Notes under the pieces: generated by a model
Databases searched by the model: none
What the model was told of the DNA's origin: nothing
The model's input: only the letters and a program-made list of their open reading frames with translations
Origin: an uncultured bacterium
GTDB lineage: Bacteria > Desulfobacterota > BSN033 > UBA1163
Assembly: GCA_938002255.1 (NCBI GenBank)
Contig: CALLAL010000042.1
Span: 1-37,135 of the forward strand
Direction of reading: 5' to 3'
Length of the DNA: 37,135 nt
In this document: positions 6,993 through 16,118 of the stretch, one piece after another
How positions within the stretch are numbered: position 1 is the first letter of the stretch
Layout of the letters: every line of letters starts with the position of its first letter
Position numbers and translations under genes: made by a program

Positions 6993-7793
6993 ATGAAAAG
7001 GGTGATGGGAATCCATCTGTGGATGATTTTGATTATGTTATCGCTCTGTTTTCCTATAACCATCATGGCTGAAGAAAGGAAAGAAGCGGAAGGAGTTTAT
7101 ACGATTAAAAAAGGGGATACGCTATGGGATATTTCGGCTAAGTTTCTAAAAGACCCTTTCCTCTGGCCCAAATTGTGGCAGAGAAATCCTTATATTACCA
7201 ATCCACATTGGATCTATCCAGGAAACCCTGTTAGGCTTTCGTCCCTGGAAGAGTTGAAGAAAGAGGAACCCCCTAAAATGGTTGAAGAAAAACCAAAGGA
7301 CATTAAGGAAGTTAAAGAGGTAAAACCCGAGGTGATGGAGGTTAAAAAAGTAGAAACCCCACCTGTGGCGGTGGTAAAACCTGAGGTCATCGTCGAGAAA
7401 AGACCGGTGGAGGAAAAGAGGGTGATTCATGAAATTAGATCTGCAGGATTTATTGCAGGGTTTAACTATCAGGGCATCGGGTTTGTCCTCGACAATAAGG
7501 AAGGAAAAAACTTGATGGCTGAAGGAGATGTCCTCTACCTTTCCTTCAAAACGTCAGAACCTGTTGCAATCGGGAATAAGTATACAATCTTCCGGGCGTC
7601 GGACATCGTTCGAGATCCTGTGACAGCGAAAAAAATTGGCAGAAAATATAGCATTTCAGGAAATATTGAAATTATCGATCAATTCGGAAATTATTATACG
7701 GCAAGGGTGCTCGAAGCTTTTGATGCCATTTATCGTGGAGATATGATCCAACCTTATTTAAAGGAGAAGATGGAGGTAGAGTCCAAAAGGTAA
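6993..7793 (+). CDS. secreted LysM domain protein
   Basis: The 266-residue envelope protein has an N-terminal signal peptide (about residues 1-26, cleaved near IMA/EE). One LysM domain at about 36-82 starts YTIKKGDTLWDISAKFL and ends HWIYPGNPVRL. A Lys/Glu/Pro/Val-rich linker spans about 85-140, followed by a C-terminal domain of about 115 residues without a recognised family. LysM binds peptidoglycan, so the protein is probably held on the periplasmic side of the wall. A strong AGGAGG precedes the ATG. It has its own promoter and terminator and therefore looks monocistronic. A role in envelope maintenance is inferred; no catalytic domain is seen. Confidence 0.8.
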   Translation: MKRVMGIHLWMILIMLSLCFPITIMAEERKEAEGVYTIKKGDTLWDISAKFLKDPFLWPKLWQRNPYITNPHWIYPGNPVRLSSLEELKKEEPPKMVEEKPKDIKEVKEVKPEVMEVKKVETPPVAVVKPEVIVEKRPVEEKRVIHEIRSAGFIAGFNYQGIGFVLDNKEGKNLMAEGDVLYLSFKTSEPVAIGNKYTIFRASDIVRDPVTAKKIGRKYSISGNIEIIDQFGNYYTARVLEAFDAIYRGDMIQPYLKEKMEVESKR

Positions 7794-7823
7794 ATTGAAA
7801 CGTTGATCTTTTTGTGGCAGATT

Positions 7824-7863
7824 AAAAGCTTTGGAAGTCGTTTTGGCTTCTAAGGCTTTTTTT
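7824..7863 (+). terminator. rho-independent terminator after the LysM gene
   Basis: The stem AAAAGCTTTGGAAG (7824-7837) pairs with CTTCTAAGGCTTTT (7847-7860) with two wobble pairs, over a 9-nt loop, followed by a T run. It lies 30 bp after the LysM stop. Confidence 0.75.
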
Positions 7864-7913
7864 GTCATTAGAGTTCTCCCGGAAAGGGAAAGCAGGTTTA
7901 CATCTGGTGGATC

Positions 7914-9005
7914 ATGGCGGAAGATCTTTTTTACTGGGTTGCTCTTAACTCCATTTCGGGAGTAGGGAGTATCTTAATGAAAAGACTTCTTGAGCGGTTT
8001 CAAACTCCTGAGGCAGTCTTCCGTGCTTCTGTAAAAGAGTTATTAGACATTGAGGGACTAGGGGAGAAGGTTGCCCATGAAATTCGAAAAGGACCTTCTT
8101 CATTATCCGTTAAAAGAGAACTCTCAAACCTTGAAAAGGTCGGAGGTAGAATGATTACAATTAAAGACGAGGCTTATCCCTCTCGTCTTCGAAATATTTA
8201 TGATCCTCCGGCCCTTCTTTATCTTAAGGGTGAATTAAAAAAGGAGGATGAATTTGCCGTTTCAATTGTGGGAAGCCGTAAAACCAACCCCTATGGAAGG
8301 TGGATCACCGAGCGAATCAGTAAAGATCTTGCCCGCCATGGGGTCACCGTGGTGAGCGGAATGGCACGAGGGATTGATTCTGTGGCTCACTGGGGAGCCA
8401 TTTCAGAAGGAGGCCGAACGATAGCGGTCTTAGGGTGTGGCATTGATGTCATCTATCCTCGAGAGAATAGAAATCTTTACGCCAAAATTGTTGAACACGG
8501 AGCGATCCTTTCAGAATTCCCTATGGGTTCTCCTCCGGAAGGAAGTCACTTCCCGAAAAGGAACCGAATTATCAGTGGCCTTTCCATTGGCGTGGTGGTC
8601 GTTCAAGCCAGTGCGGATAGTGGGTCTCTGATCACCGCCAACTATGCCTTAGAACAGGGTCGGGAGGTATTTGCCATTCCGGGGAATGTCGGAGCGGATG
8701 GAAGTCGAGGCACGAATCGGTTGATTAAAGACGGAGCAAAGCTGATAGAGTCCAGTGAGGATATTCTTGAAGAGATCCTTCCTCAATGGCAACGAGAAAA
8801 GGAAGACATCAAACCCAAGGGCCCGGAATTGGACGGGGAAGAGAAAGTCCTTTACGCCATGTTGTCAGAGACTCCTCTTCATATTGACTCAATTATTCGG
8901 GAGAGCGGTTTTGATCCGGGGAAAGTATCCAGCCTTCTACTCCATTTAGAGTTAAAAGGGCTGATCACCCAATGGCCCGGCAAATGCTTTACTAGAAAGA
9001 TGTGA
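7914..9005 (+). CDS. dprA: DNA-processing protein DprA
   Basis: DprA binds incoming single-stranded DNA during natural transformation and loads RecA. The 363-residue protein has an N-terminal helix-hairpin-helix region (GVGSILMKRLLERF), the Rossmann-like core with SIVGSRKTNPYG, SGMARGIDSVAH, AVLGCGIDVIYPRENR and the FPKRNRIISGLS block, and a C-terminal winged helix (about 300-360). Length matches the family. It lies directly upstream of topA, a pairing common in bacteria. No other competence gene is present in the window, so a transformation role is not shown here. Confidence 0.95.
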   Translation: MAEDLFYWVALNSISGVGSILMKRLLERFQTPEAVFRASVKELLDIEGLGEKVAHEIRKGPSSLSVKRELSNLEKVGGRMITIKDEAYPSRLRNIYDPPALLYLKGELKKEDEFAVSIVGSRKTNPYGRWITERISKDLARHGVTVVSGMARGIDSVAHWGAISEGGRTIAVLGCGIDVIYPRENRNLYAKIVEHGAILSEFPMGSPPEGSHFPKRNRIISGLSIGVVVVQASADSGSLITANYALEQGREVFAIPGNVGADGSRGTNRLIKDGAKLIESSEDILEEILPQWQREKEDIKPKGPELDGEEKVLYAMLSETPLHIDSIIRESGFDPGKVSSLLLHLELKGLITQWPGKCFTRKM

Positions 9006-9030
9006 AAAATCAAACATTATAAGTTATGAA

Positions 9031-9070
9031 TGGGGTTGATTCATTGAAAATGGGGTTGATTCATTGAAAA
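9031..9070 (+). repeat. perfect 20-bp tandem duplication before topA
   Basis: The unit TGGGGTTGATTCATTGAAAA occurs twice head to tail (9031-9050 and 9051-9070) in the 93-bp gap between dprA and topA. There is no mismatch between copies, which suggests a recent duplication or a variable repeat. Confidence 0.9.
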
Positions 9071-9098
9071 TGAAATCAAAGAGAGGAATGGACGGTCG

Positions 9099-11339
9099 AT
9101 GACAAAAGGAATGATTGTGGTAGAGTCTCCGACGAAGGTGAAGACCCTTCAGAAATTTTTAGGAGACGATTATATCATCAAAGCGTCGGTAGGGCATGTG
9201 AAGGACCTTCCGGAGGATGAATTAGGGGTGGATATCGAAAAGGATTTCCAACCCAAATATGTGACTATCCCGGGAAAGAAGAAGATCCTTGGAGAACTGA
9301 AGAAGGCAAGCCAGAAAGTAAAACAAATCTATCTCGCTCCTGATCCGGACCGGGAGGGGGAAGCCATTGCATGGCATATCGCTGAAGAGATTGGCAATCA
9401 CGATAAAAAAATCTACAGGGTTCTTTTTAATGAGATCACCCAAAAGGCTGTTCTTGAGGCTCTGAAGAAACCCGGAACGTTACAGCAATCGCTTTACGAA
9501 GCTCAGCAGGCCCGGAGGATTCTGGACCGGTTGGTAGGGTATCAGGTTAGTCCCATTCTCTGGGAGAAGGTTCGACGAGGATTGAGTGCCGGCCGCGTAC
9601 AATCCGTTGCTGTTCGAATCATTTGTGAACGGGAAAGGGAGATCCAGAGTTTTGTTCCTCAAGAATATTGGAGTTTGACAGCCACCCTCAAGGGGAAAGA
9701 CTCTCCTATCTCTTTCAATGCCAAACTGATCAAATGGAAAGGGAAGAAGGTCAACCTGACCAATGAGGCTGACGCCCTGACCATGAAAAAACGGCTCGAA
9801 TCAATTCCTTTCGTTGTTTCAAAGATTATTGAGCAAGAGAGGCAAAGACACCCTCTTCCCCCCTTCATTACCAGTCGGCTTCAGCAAGAGGCTTCCCGAA
9901 AACTCTCCTTAAGCGCCTATAAGACGATGCGGGTTGCACAAAAATTATATGAGGGAGTAGATCTCGGAGGAGCGGGAACGGTTGGTTTAATCACCTACAT
10001 GAGGACCGATTCCCCTCGGGTTTCTACAGAGGCCATTCACCAGGTAAGGGAATGGATCAAGGATCGCTTTGGGGAGACCTATCTTCCGAGCAAACCCAAT
10101 CACTATAAAAGTCGAAAAGGGGCTCAGGAGGCACACGAAGCCATCCGACCCACTTCCATGGATTTAGACCCCGAAACGATAAAAGCTTATCTCAGTAAGG
10201 ATGAATACGCCCTTTATAAATTAATCTGGGATAGATTTGTAGCCTCCCAGATGGCTTCAGCCACTTTTCTCCAGACCACCGTCGAAATCAAAGCGAGCGA
10301 AGCGATCTTCACAGCCACGGGAAGTGTCCCGATTTTCCCAGGGTTTATGGCCCTCTATGTCGAATCTGAAGATAATCATCTGTCTTCAAATGGAAAGGCT
10401 GAAGAGGAAGAAGGAAAGTTGCCACGCTTATCAGAAGGAGAGAGTCTTGAATTGTTAGGCCTTACCCCCAAGCAGCATTTTACCCAGCCCCCTCCCAGAT
10501 TTTCTGAAGCCACCTTGATTAAAGAGCTTGAAGAGAAAGGGATCGGAAGGCCTTCCACCTATGCCACCATATTGAGCACCATTAAAGAGAAGGGCTATGT
10601 CAGACTGGAGAAAGGAAGATTCTACCCGACAGAATTGGGTTATATCGTCAACGACCTTCTGGTCGTTAACTTCCCTGATATCGTCAATGTTGAATTTACC
10701 GCCCTCATGGAGGAAAATCTGGATAAAATTGAGGAAGGGGAGAAAGGTTGGGTGGAAACGCTAAGAGAATTCTATGCCCCTTTTGAAAAAGACCTGGCCA
10801 TGGCAAAGGTCTCCATGAGGGATGTGAAACGGGAACAGATCCCTACAGATGCTGTATGCGAAAAGTGTGGTTCGAAAATGGTAAAACGATGGGGAAAGAG
10901 AGGTTATTTCTTGGCATGCTCAAGTTACCCTAAGTGTCGTTTTACCAGAGAGATAGAGGAGAACGATGAGAATCAAAAGATTGAAACAGATGTGACCTGT
11001 GAGAAATGCGGAAGTCCGATGGTCGTCAAACATGGTAAGTTCGGAAGATTCCTTGCCTGCTCAAACTACCCAACCTGTAAGTCCACCCAGTCTCTTCGTA
11101 CGGGGGTTCGCTGTCCGCAGGAAGGGTGCGAAGGTATGCTGGTGGAGCGAAGAACCCGTAAAGGAAGAACCTTCTATGGATGCACCCAATACCCCGACTG
11201 TACCTTTGCCCTGTGGGACAAACCCATCCCAGAACCCTGCCCGCACTGTCAGGCTCCTTTTTTGATTGAGAAAACAGGAAAAGAAGGGACTATCAAACGA
11301 TGCTATCGAAAAGAATGCGGCTACCGCGCTTCAGAATAG
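9099..11339 (+). CDS. topA: DNA topoisomerase I (type IA)
   Basis: TopA relaxes negative supercoils by passing strands through a transient single-strand break. The 746-residue protein has the TOPRIM domain at the start (VVESPTKVKTLQKFLG, then APDPDREGEAIAWHIAEEI near residue 85) and the catalytic Tyr300 in GLITYMRTDSPRVS. It also has the EAHEAIRPT block and the IGRPSTYATI block. The C terminus carries four Cys4 zinc-ribbon modules from about residue 586, each with CxxC-type pairs; the third has CPQEGC. A GAGAGGA lies 11 bp upstream of the ATG. The gene ends inside the last codons of the convergent radical SAM gene, a 9-bp tail-to-tail overlap. Confidence 0.97.
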   Translation: MTKGMIVVESPTKVKTLQKFLGDDYIIKASVGHVKDLPEDELGVDIEKDFQPKYVTIPGKKKILGELKKASQKVKQIYLAPDPDREGEAIAWHIAEEIGNHDKKIYRVLFNEITQKAVLEALKKPGTLQQSLYEAQQARRILDRLVGYQVSPILWEKVRRGLSAGRVQSVAVRIICEREREIQSFVPQEYWSLTATLKGKDSPISFNAKLIKWKGKKVNLTNEADALTMKKRLESIPFVVSKIIEQERQRHPLPPFITSRLQQEASRKLSLSAYKTMRVAQKLYEGVDLGGAGTVGLITYMRTDSPRVSTEAIHQVREWIKDRFGETYLPSKPNHYKSRKGAQEAHEAIRPTSMDLDPETIKAYLSKDEYALYKLIWDRFVASQMASATFLQTTVEIKASEAIFTATGSVPIFPGFMALYVESEDNHLSSNGKAEEEEGKLPRLSEGESLELLGLTPKQHFTQPPPRFSEATLIKELEEKGIGRPSTYATILSTIKEKGYVRLEKGRFYPTELGYIVNDLLVVNFPDIVNVEFTALMEENLDKIEEGEKGWVETLREFYAPFEKDLAMAKVSMRDVKREQIPTDAVCEKCGSKMVKRWGKRGYFLACSSYPKCRFTREIEENDENQKIETDVTCEKCGSPMVVKHGKFGRFLACSNYPTCKSTQSLRTGVRCPQEGCEGMLVERRTRKGRTFYGCTQYPDCTFALWDKPIPEPCPHCQAPFLIEKTGKEGTIKRCYRKECGYRASE

Positions 11340-12647
11340 TCTTTTTCGATACCTGCGTCTTCCCTCAAGGATCTTCTTGCGGACAAATCGACTGTGCATC
11401 CACTGAAAGGGAAAGTAGACAAACCGATTGATCAGAGTCGGAGGATAGTTCCAGTGAAATCGTTTTAAGATGGAGCGGTAAGCATAGAAGGTTTTCCATG
11501 CCTCTCTCCAGCGTCTCTTGAGTTCAGCTCCGCTCATTGTTTTCGGCACGAAATAAGGTGCTGATTCATCCGGATTTTCTAAAAGCCACCATCGATCGTG
11601 AATGAGACGGCCTTCCTCTTTCAGGCGGTGATAAAGGGCTGTTTCCGGATATGGTGTCAAAAGGGCGAAGGTGACAGCAAAGAGTTTGGTCCGGATAGCA
11701 AACGATACGGTTTCCTCAAAGATATCCGGCCGATCTTCATCAAAACCAAACATGAAGGAACCCCAGACGGTGATCCCGTGCCGGTGAAGGGCATCGATAA
11801 TCTTCTCGTATTCGGCCGGGTCATTTTGATATTTCATCGAGAGATTAAGATTCACTTTGGAGAGCGATTCAAACCCGATCAGCAGGCCGATACAGCCACT
11901 TTGTGCGAGCATTTGAATATTGTCGATTTCCTTTAACCCTGTCAGCGATGTTTCTCCAACCCATTTCTTCTTAAGAGGGATCAACGCCTGTAACAATTCT
12001 TTTGAATAAGCGAGATGACCAAGGATATTATCATCATTAAACACGATGAGTCGGTGGGAGAGCGATTTGATCTCCTCGATGACATCTGCGATGGGCCTGA
12101 AGCGATAACGATCGCCAAAGAAGTTCCTGACCGAACAGAATTCACAGCGGTAAGGGCATCCCCGGCTAAACTGGACCACATCAACTGGAAAGTAGCCTCT
12201 CTTTGGGAGAATCTCCCTTCTGGGCCATGGAATCTTCGAGGGATCGACCGGGATTTCCTGTTGATAAAAAGGCTTGAGATTACCTCGTCTGAAATCTTCG
12301 ATGAGCCGGGGCCAGATCTCCTCAGCCTCTCCAATCACTACCGAATCCGCATGTGCCTTTGCCTCCTCGGGTAAGGCGGTTGGATGAATGCCTCCTAAAA
12401 CCACAGGGATTCCTCTCCGGCGATAGGCCTCTGCAATCTGATAAGCCCTGAGAGCCGTTTTCGTTAGGACAGTGATTCCAACCAAATCGACCTCTTCCAA
12501 GCCTTTTTTGAGATCTATGGGCGTGAGAAGATCATCGGTGAAAGAGATCTCAATATCAGCTGGGGTCAGGCTGGCGAGAATGGGGAGAGCAAGATTGGGA
12601 ACAGGCGCATTCTCTTCAGTTGCCGGTGAGATCAGTTTGATCTTCAT
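11331..12647 (-). CDS. B12-binding-domain-type radical SAM protein, substrate unknown
   Basis: The 438-residue protein combines an N-terminal cobalamin-binding-like fold (about 1-135) with a radical SAM core whose cluster motif is Cys164, Cys168 and Cys171 in [19 protein letters not shown]. The B12 domain lacks the DxHxxG motif that supplies the lower cobalt ligand, although a [12 protein letters not shown] segment and a [10 protein letters not shown] segment are typical of this BchE-like superfamily. The C-terminal part (about 330-438) is basic and aromatic-rich. The substrate cannot be named from sequence. It runs opposite to its neighbours, overlaps the topA end by 9 bp, and shares a 54-bp divergent gap with trmFO. 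Confidence 0.85.
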   Translation of the reverse strand: MKIKLISPATEENAPVPNLALPILASLTPADIEISFTDDLLTPIDLKKGLEEVDLVGITVLTKTALRAYQIAEAYRRRGIPVVLGGIHPTALPEEAKAHADSVVIGEAEEIWPRLIEDFRRGNLKPFYQQEIPVDPSKIPWPRREILPKRGYFPVDVVQFSRGCPYRCEFCSVRNFFGDRYRFRPIADVIEEIKSLSHRLIVFNDDNILGHLAYSKELLQALIPLKKKWVGETSLTGLKEIDNIQMLAQSGCIGLLIGFESLSKVNLNLSMKYQNDPAEYEKIIDALHRHGITVWGSFMFGFDEDRPDIFEETVSFAIRTKLFAVTFALLTPYPETALYHRLKEEGRLIHDRWWLLENPDESAPYFVPKTMSGAELKRRWREAWKTFYAYRSILKRFHWNYPPTLINRFVYFPFQWMHSRFVRKKILEGRRRYRKRLF

Positions 12648-12701
12648 CTCAGGGATCCACTGGGAGCTATCTATTTCATTTTAAGAGGAAGGAACCTTCT
12701 T

Positions 12702-14045
12702 TTGCAAATGGCCATGAAAAGGCATACAATAAAGTTGATGGAACCTATTTGGATTATTGGTGGAGGACTGGCGGGGTGTGAAGCTGCATGGCAGATTGCC
12801 AAACGGGGAGGAAAAGTCATCCTCTTTGAGATGAAACCCAAGGTCTTTTCCCCTGCCCATCGTTCTCCTTATCTTGCGGAATTGGTTTGCAGCAATTCAC
12901 TCAAATCAGAGTCTCCGGAAAATGCTTCTGGCATATTAAAGGAAGAGCTGGCAAGGCTTGATTCACTGATTCTCAAGGTGGCCCGGGAAACACGAGTTCC
13001 TGCTGGAGAGGCTCTTGCTGTGGACCGGGAACGTTTCTCGAAAAAAGTTACCGAAACCCTGGAGGGTTTGGAGGGGATAGAGATCCTCCGGGAAGAGGTG
13101 AGAACCCTTCCAGACGATAGACTGACCATCCTGGCTACAGGACCTCTCACCTCGGAAGCCTTGAGTAAAGAGATTCAGAAAAGAACAGGGGGGCAACATC
13201 TTTTCTTCTACGATGCCATCTCACCGATTGTCACCGCCGAATCGATCGATTTCAAAAAAACCTTTAGGGCTTCGCGATATGGGAAAGGAAAAGACGATTA
13301 TCTCAACTGCCCGATGGATCAGGAGGAGTATCACCGGTTTGTTGAGGCACTCTGTCAAGCCGAAAAAGTCCCTTTAAGAGACTTTGAAAAGCCATATCTT
13401 TTTGAGGGATGTTTACCCGTAGAAGAGCTGGCAGGACGGGGAAAAGAGACGCTGGCTTTTGGTCCCCTTCGGCCTGTGGGTTTGACCGATCCGAGGACAA
13501 AGAACCCCCCTTTTGCCGTGGTTCAGTTAAGACAGGAAAATGAGTTTGGGACTCTCTATAATTTGGTCGGATTTCAAACCCGGCTAAAACAAGGAGAACA
13601 GGCCAGGGTCTTCCGGATGATCCCGGGATTGGAGAAAGCGGAGTTTGTTCGTTGGGGATCGGTTCATCGGAACACCTTTATTGATTCCCCGCGCCTCCTA
13701 TTGCCCTCACTCCAAATGAGAGATCACCCTCTCCTTTTTTTTGCAGGTCAAATCACCGGTGTGGAAGGGTATGTGGAATCGACCGCCATGGGACTTCTGG
13801 CAGGCATGAATGCCCTTCGCCAGGCTGCAGGAAAAGAGCCAACTCTCCCTCCTCTTGAAACCGCCATTGGTGCTTTGATCCATCATGTGAGTGATTCTCC
13901 TCTTCGACCTTTTCAACCTATGAATATCCATTATGGTCTCTTTCCTCCTCTTCAGAGTCGAGCGAAGGGGTCGCAGAAAAAAGATCTTATCCGGAAACGA
14001 GCACTCATGGCCCTTGAATCATGGGTGAAGCGAGAGTTCCTTTAA
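12702..14045 (+). CDS. trmFO: folate-dependent tRNA (uracil-54-C5)-methyltransferase TrmFO
   Basis: TrmFO makes ribothymidine 54 in the tRNA T loop using methylenetetrahydrofolate and FAD. The protein has the dinucleotide-binding start [15 protein letters not shown] and the family block [28 protein letters not shown] and [20 protein letters not shown], both FAD/NAD-binding regions of the GidA-like fold, are also present. The start is uncertain: TTG 12702 is well spaced behind AGAGGAAGG (12684-12692), while ATG 12708, 12714 or 12738 are also in frame, and 12738 best matches homologous N termini. The neighbourhood topA-trmFO is common in related bacteria, here interrupted by the convergent radical SAM gene. 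Confidence 0.95.
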   Translation: MQMAMKRHTIKLMEPIWIIGGGLAGCEAAWQIAKRGGKVILFEMKPKVFSPAHRSPYLAELVCSNSLKSESPENASGILKEELARLDSLILKVARETRVPAGEALAVDRERFSKKVTETLEGLEGIEILREEVRTLPDDRLTILATGPLTSEALSKEIQKRTGGQHLFFYDAISPIVTAESIDFKKTFRASRYGKGKDDYLNCPMDQEEYHRFVEALCQAEKVPLRDFEKPYLFEGCLPVEELAGRGKETLAFGPLRPVGLTDPRTKNPPFAVVQLRQENEFGTLYNLVGFQTRLKQGEQARVFRMIPGLEKAEFVRWGSVHRNTFIDSPRLLLPSLQMRDHPLLFFAGQITGVEGYVESTAMGLLAGMNALRQAAGKEPTLPPLETAIGALIHHVSDSPLRPFQPMNIHYGLFPPLQSRAKGSQKKDLIRKRALMALESWVKREFL

Positions 14046-14057
14046 GGAGTTGAACGA

Positions 14058-14372
14058 ATGAAGTCGCAGGAAGTCCATAGAGAAAGAGATCACCGCTGCT
14101 TTCGATGTGGAAAGGAGCTCCCGGCAGGGAGTCTGAGCTATATCACCCAGATCCGAATCTTTGCGGGGTTTGACGGTGTTCTCCTGGAGCCAGAGGAGGG
14201 GGTGGATCAACAATTCAATCAGCTTTTAAAACAGGTGGAAGAGGCGAATCCAGAAGACCTCGAAAAAGAGGTCTATCAGGAGTTTCATCTGATTCTCTGC
14301 AAGAGTTGTCGGGACCGATTGGTCGAGGAGATCGAACATCCTTGGGGAAATCCTGGCCGCTTTGTCCACTAA
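14058..14372 (+). CDS. small four-Cys (zinc-ribbon-like) protein, function unknown
   Basis: This is a 104-residue acidic protein with CFRCG near the N terminus (Cys14, Cys17) and CKSC near the C terminus (Cys81, Cys84), a spacing that could bind one zinc ion. Between them lies a helical, Glu-rich stretch. No known family was recognised. It starts 13 bp after trmFO behind AAGGAG and is very likely co-transcribed with it, ending just before a new promoter. A role in tRNA or translation quality is only a guess from its neighbour. Confidence 0.65.
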   Translation: MKSQEVHRERDHRCFRCGKELPAGSLSYITQIRIFAGFDGVLLEPEEGVDQQFNQLLKQVEEANPEDLEKEVYQEFHLILCKSCRDRLVEEIEHPWGNPGRFVH

Positions 14373-14390
14373 ACCTGATCAAAAAAAACC

Positions 14391-14419
14391 TTGACAACCT
14401 CTCTCCCTTTTGCTTAAAT
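14391..14419 (+). promoter_or_regulatory. strong sigma-70-type promoter
   Basis: A perfect TTGACA at 14391-14396 and TTAAAT at 14414-14419 are separated by 17 bp (TAAATT with 18 bp is the alternative). Transcription would start inside the 23-bp palindrome that follows at 14421-14443. Confidence 0.7.
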
Positions 14420-14420
14420 T

Positions 14421-14443
14421 ATTTCAACTGAATCAATTGAAAT
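14421..14443. promoter_or_regulatory. 23-bp near-perfect palindrome, probable operator
   Basis: The left arm ATTTCAACTGA (14421-14431) and right arm TCAATTGAAAT (14433-14443) flank a central A. Ten of eleven arm positions are complementary; the single mismatch is the eighth base of the left arm. It lies directly after the -10 box and 6 bp before the ATG at 14450, the classical place for a repressor site. The gene lacks a clear Shine-Dalgarno sequence, so an RNA hairpin effect on translation is an alternative. Confidence 0.7.
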
Positions 14444-14449
14444 GAAACC

Positions 14450-15037
14450 ATGTTTCGAAAAATCCTTTCCTTAAAAAAACTAACTCAGGACCTTTTCAAG
14501 AACGGCACAAAAGAGATGACGGGGCGTACTCGGGGGGCTCGCCTCCGAGAGACGATCGAAAAGATTCTACGGGAAGGAGAAGAACCCTGCCTGGTCATCG
14601 ATTTTTCGGGAATGGGGTCTATCGATTTCTCCTGGGCGGATGAGGTGGTCGCTAAAATCGTTTCTCGGCTCTGGAGCAATGAATATGGAGAAAAGTTTCT
14701 GGTCTTGAAAGGACTCAATCCCTCCCAAGAAGAGAATATCGGCGTTGCCCTTGAACGGAAGAGATTGGCGATCCTGACCATTGGTCCTGGAGGCTGGCGG
14801 GTCATCGGCTCCCTTAATAACTACCTCATCCAGACCCTCAAAGAGGTGATGAAACAGAAGAGGTTAACTCTGCGCCAGTTATCCGAGAAAGAGAAGATCG
14901 GAATGAATACCAGTGGAACACGCTTGCTGAATCTTTACAAAAAGAGGTTAGTCTTGCGGATCGAAAGGGGAGATGACTTGAAACGAGAGACCCTCCATCG
15001 GGGGAGACCGTATATCTATCAATCGCTGCTTTCTTGA
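14450..15037 (+). CDS. STAS-like (DUF4325-type) domain protein with C-terminal helix-turn-helix-like part
   Basis: The 195-residue protein has a central STAS-like region (about 20-115) recognised by CLVIDFSGMGSIDFSWADEVVAKIV. This resembles the DUF4325 family, related to anti-sigma factor antagonists. The C-terminal part (about 130-190) reads as a winged helix: LTLRQLSEKEKIGMNTSGTR is a plausible helix-turn-helix, followed by a basic strand region. DNA binding and autoregulation through the palindrome 6 bp upstream are inferred. The protein probably senses or relays a signal, but no partner kinase or sigma factor is adjacent. The GalT-like gene follows after 9 bp, so both may share this control. 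Confidence 0.65.
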   Translation: MFRKILSLKKLTQDLFKNGTKEMTGRTRGARLRETIEKILREGEEPCLVIDFSGMGSIDFSWADEVVAKIVSRLWSNEYGEKFLVLKGLNPSQEENIGVALERKRLAILTIGPGGWRVIGSLNNYLIQTLKEVMKQKRLTLRQLSEKEKIGMNTSGTRLLNLYKKRLVLRIERGDDLKRETLHRGRPYIYQSLLS

Positions 15038-15046
15038 GGAGTCTGT

Positions 15047-16039
15047 ATGGCGCAATTGAGAAGAGATCCCATTACCCGGATGTGGGTGGTCATCACCAAT
15101 GACCATCCGAAAGGCCCTTCGGATTACCTCCCTTTCAAACCGCCCTATCAACTTCCAGAGCCAGAAGGTCCCTGCCCCTTCTGTCCAGGCAATGAGGCTC
15201 TCACGCCACCCGAAATCTATTCGATCATGAAGGAAGGTGAGAAAGGATGGGGAGTGCGAGTCATCCCTAACAAATATCCTTTCTTTCGCATTGAAGGGGA
15301 GTTCGATCGAAGGCCCGAAGGAATGTATGATGTCATGGAAGCCATCGGTGCCCATGAGATTGTGGTTGAGGCTCCCGAACACCAACAGACGCTTGCGTTG
15401 ATGGAGAGTTCCAAGATTCGTAAAATCCTTCAGGCCTATCAGGAAAGGCTGCTTGACCTTGAAAAAGACCAGAGGTTTAAACAATTCCTGATTCTTAAGA
15501 ATTATCCGGGGATCTTTAATCGGCACCCTCATTCTCACATCCTCGCCATGCCCGTAGTTCCTCGAAGGATCGATGAGGAGATCTGGGGAATTCTGGATTA
15601 TTACCAACGAAAAGAACGATGCATTTTTTGCGACATTCTTAAAGAAGAGATCTTGATGAAGAAACGGATTATCCTCGAGACCGTTTCATTCTTGGTCTTT
15701 GCTCCTTTTGCCTCTCGCTATCCCTTTGAAACCTGGATTGTTCCCAAACGGCATCGGTCTGATTTTCATCGCCTTCAGGAAGAAGAGGCAGAAGATCTTG
15801 CGCTGGCGATTCACTCTCTTTTTCTTCGTTTCTATCGATTACTTTCTGACCCACCTTACAGTCTAACGTTTCATACCTCGCCAGTTCAAGAACCTTTCCA
15901 TCGATCCGAATTCCACTGGCATATTGAAATCCGATTGAGGATTGGGCTGAGAGAAGGCTTTGAATGGGGGACAGGGTTCTTTGTCAATCAGACTCCTCCT
16001 GAAGATGCGGCGGCCTTTTTAAGGGAAGTCGAACGTTGA
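15047..16039 (+). CDS. GalT-family nucleotidyltransferase (galactose-1-phosphate uridylyltransferase-like)
   Basis: The 330-residue protein has the two-lobed HIT fold of the GalT family. Zinc-type cysteine pairs are seen at Cys43/Cys46 (CPFCPGNE) and Cys192/Cys195 (CIFCDI), with HWHIEI at 290-295. The active-site motif is HPHSH at residues 160-164. True GalT enzymes read HPHGQ or HPHSQ, with Gln in the last position and the middle His as nucleophile. The third His here matches the HxHxH of HIT hydrolases, and the usual Gly/Ala-rich lead-in is replaced by KNYPGIFNR. It may be a phosphorylase or hydrolase of sugar nucleotides. No galK, galE or galactose transport gene is nearby. Confidence 0.8.
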   Translation: MAQLRRDPITRMWVVITNDHPKGPSDYLPFKPPYQLPEPEGPCPFCPGNEALTPPEIYSIMKEGEKGWGVRVIPNKYPFFRIEGEFDRRPEGMYDVMEAIGAHEIVVEAPEHQQTLALMESSKIRKILQAYQERLLDLEKDQRFKQFLILKNYPGIFNRHPHSHILAMPVVPRRIDEEIWGILDYYQRKERCIFCDILKEEILMKKRIILETVSFLVFAPFASRYPFETWIVPKRHRSDFHRLQEEEAEDLALAIHSLFLRFYRLLSDPPYSLTFHTSPVQEPFHRSEFHWHIEIRLRIGLREGFEWGTGFFVNQTPPEDAAAFLREVER

Positions 16040-16118
16040 GGGGCTGGAGGTAGGGTCAAAAGGTTCGGGGACTCCCATGGAAGGCAATTGAGAATTTCAA
16101 GAAAGACTGGAGGTAACG

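Noticed and set aside
12015-12374. Plus-strand frame of 119 codons within the radical SAM region
   Set aside because: It is antisense to the CxxxCxxC radical SAM core, which is clearly the coding strand.
14948-15607. Minus-strand frame of 219 codons
   Set aside because: It is antisense across the STAS-like gene end and the GalT-like HPHSH region, with no domain of its own.
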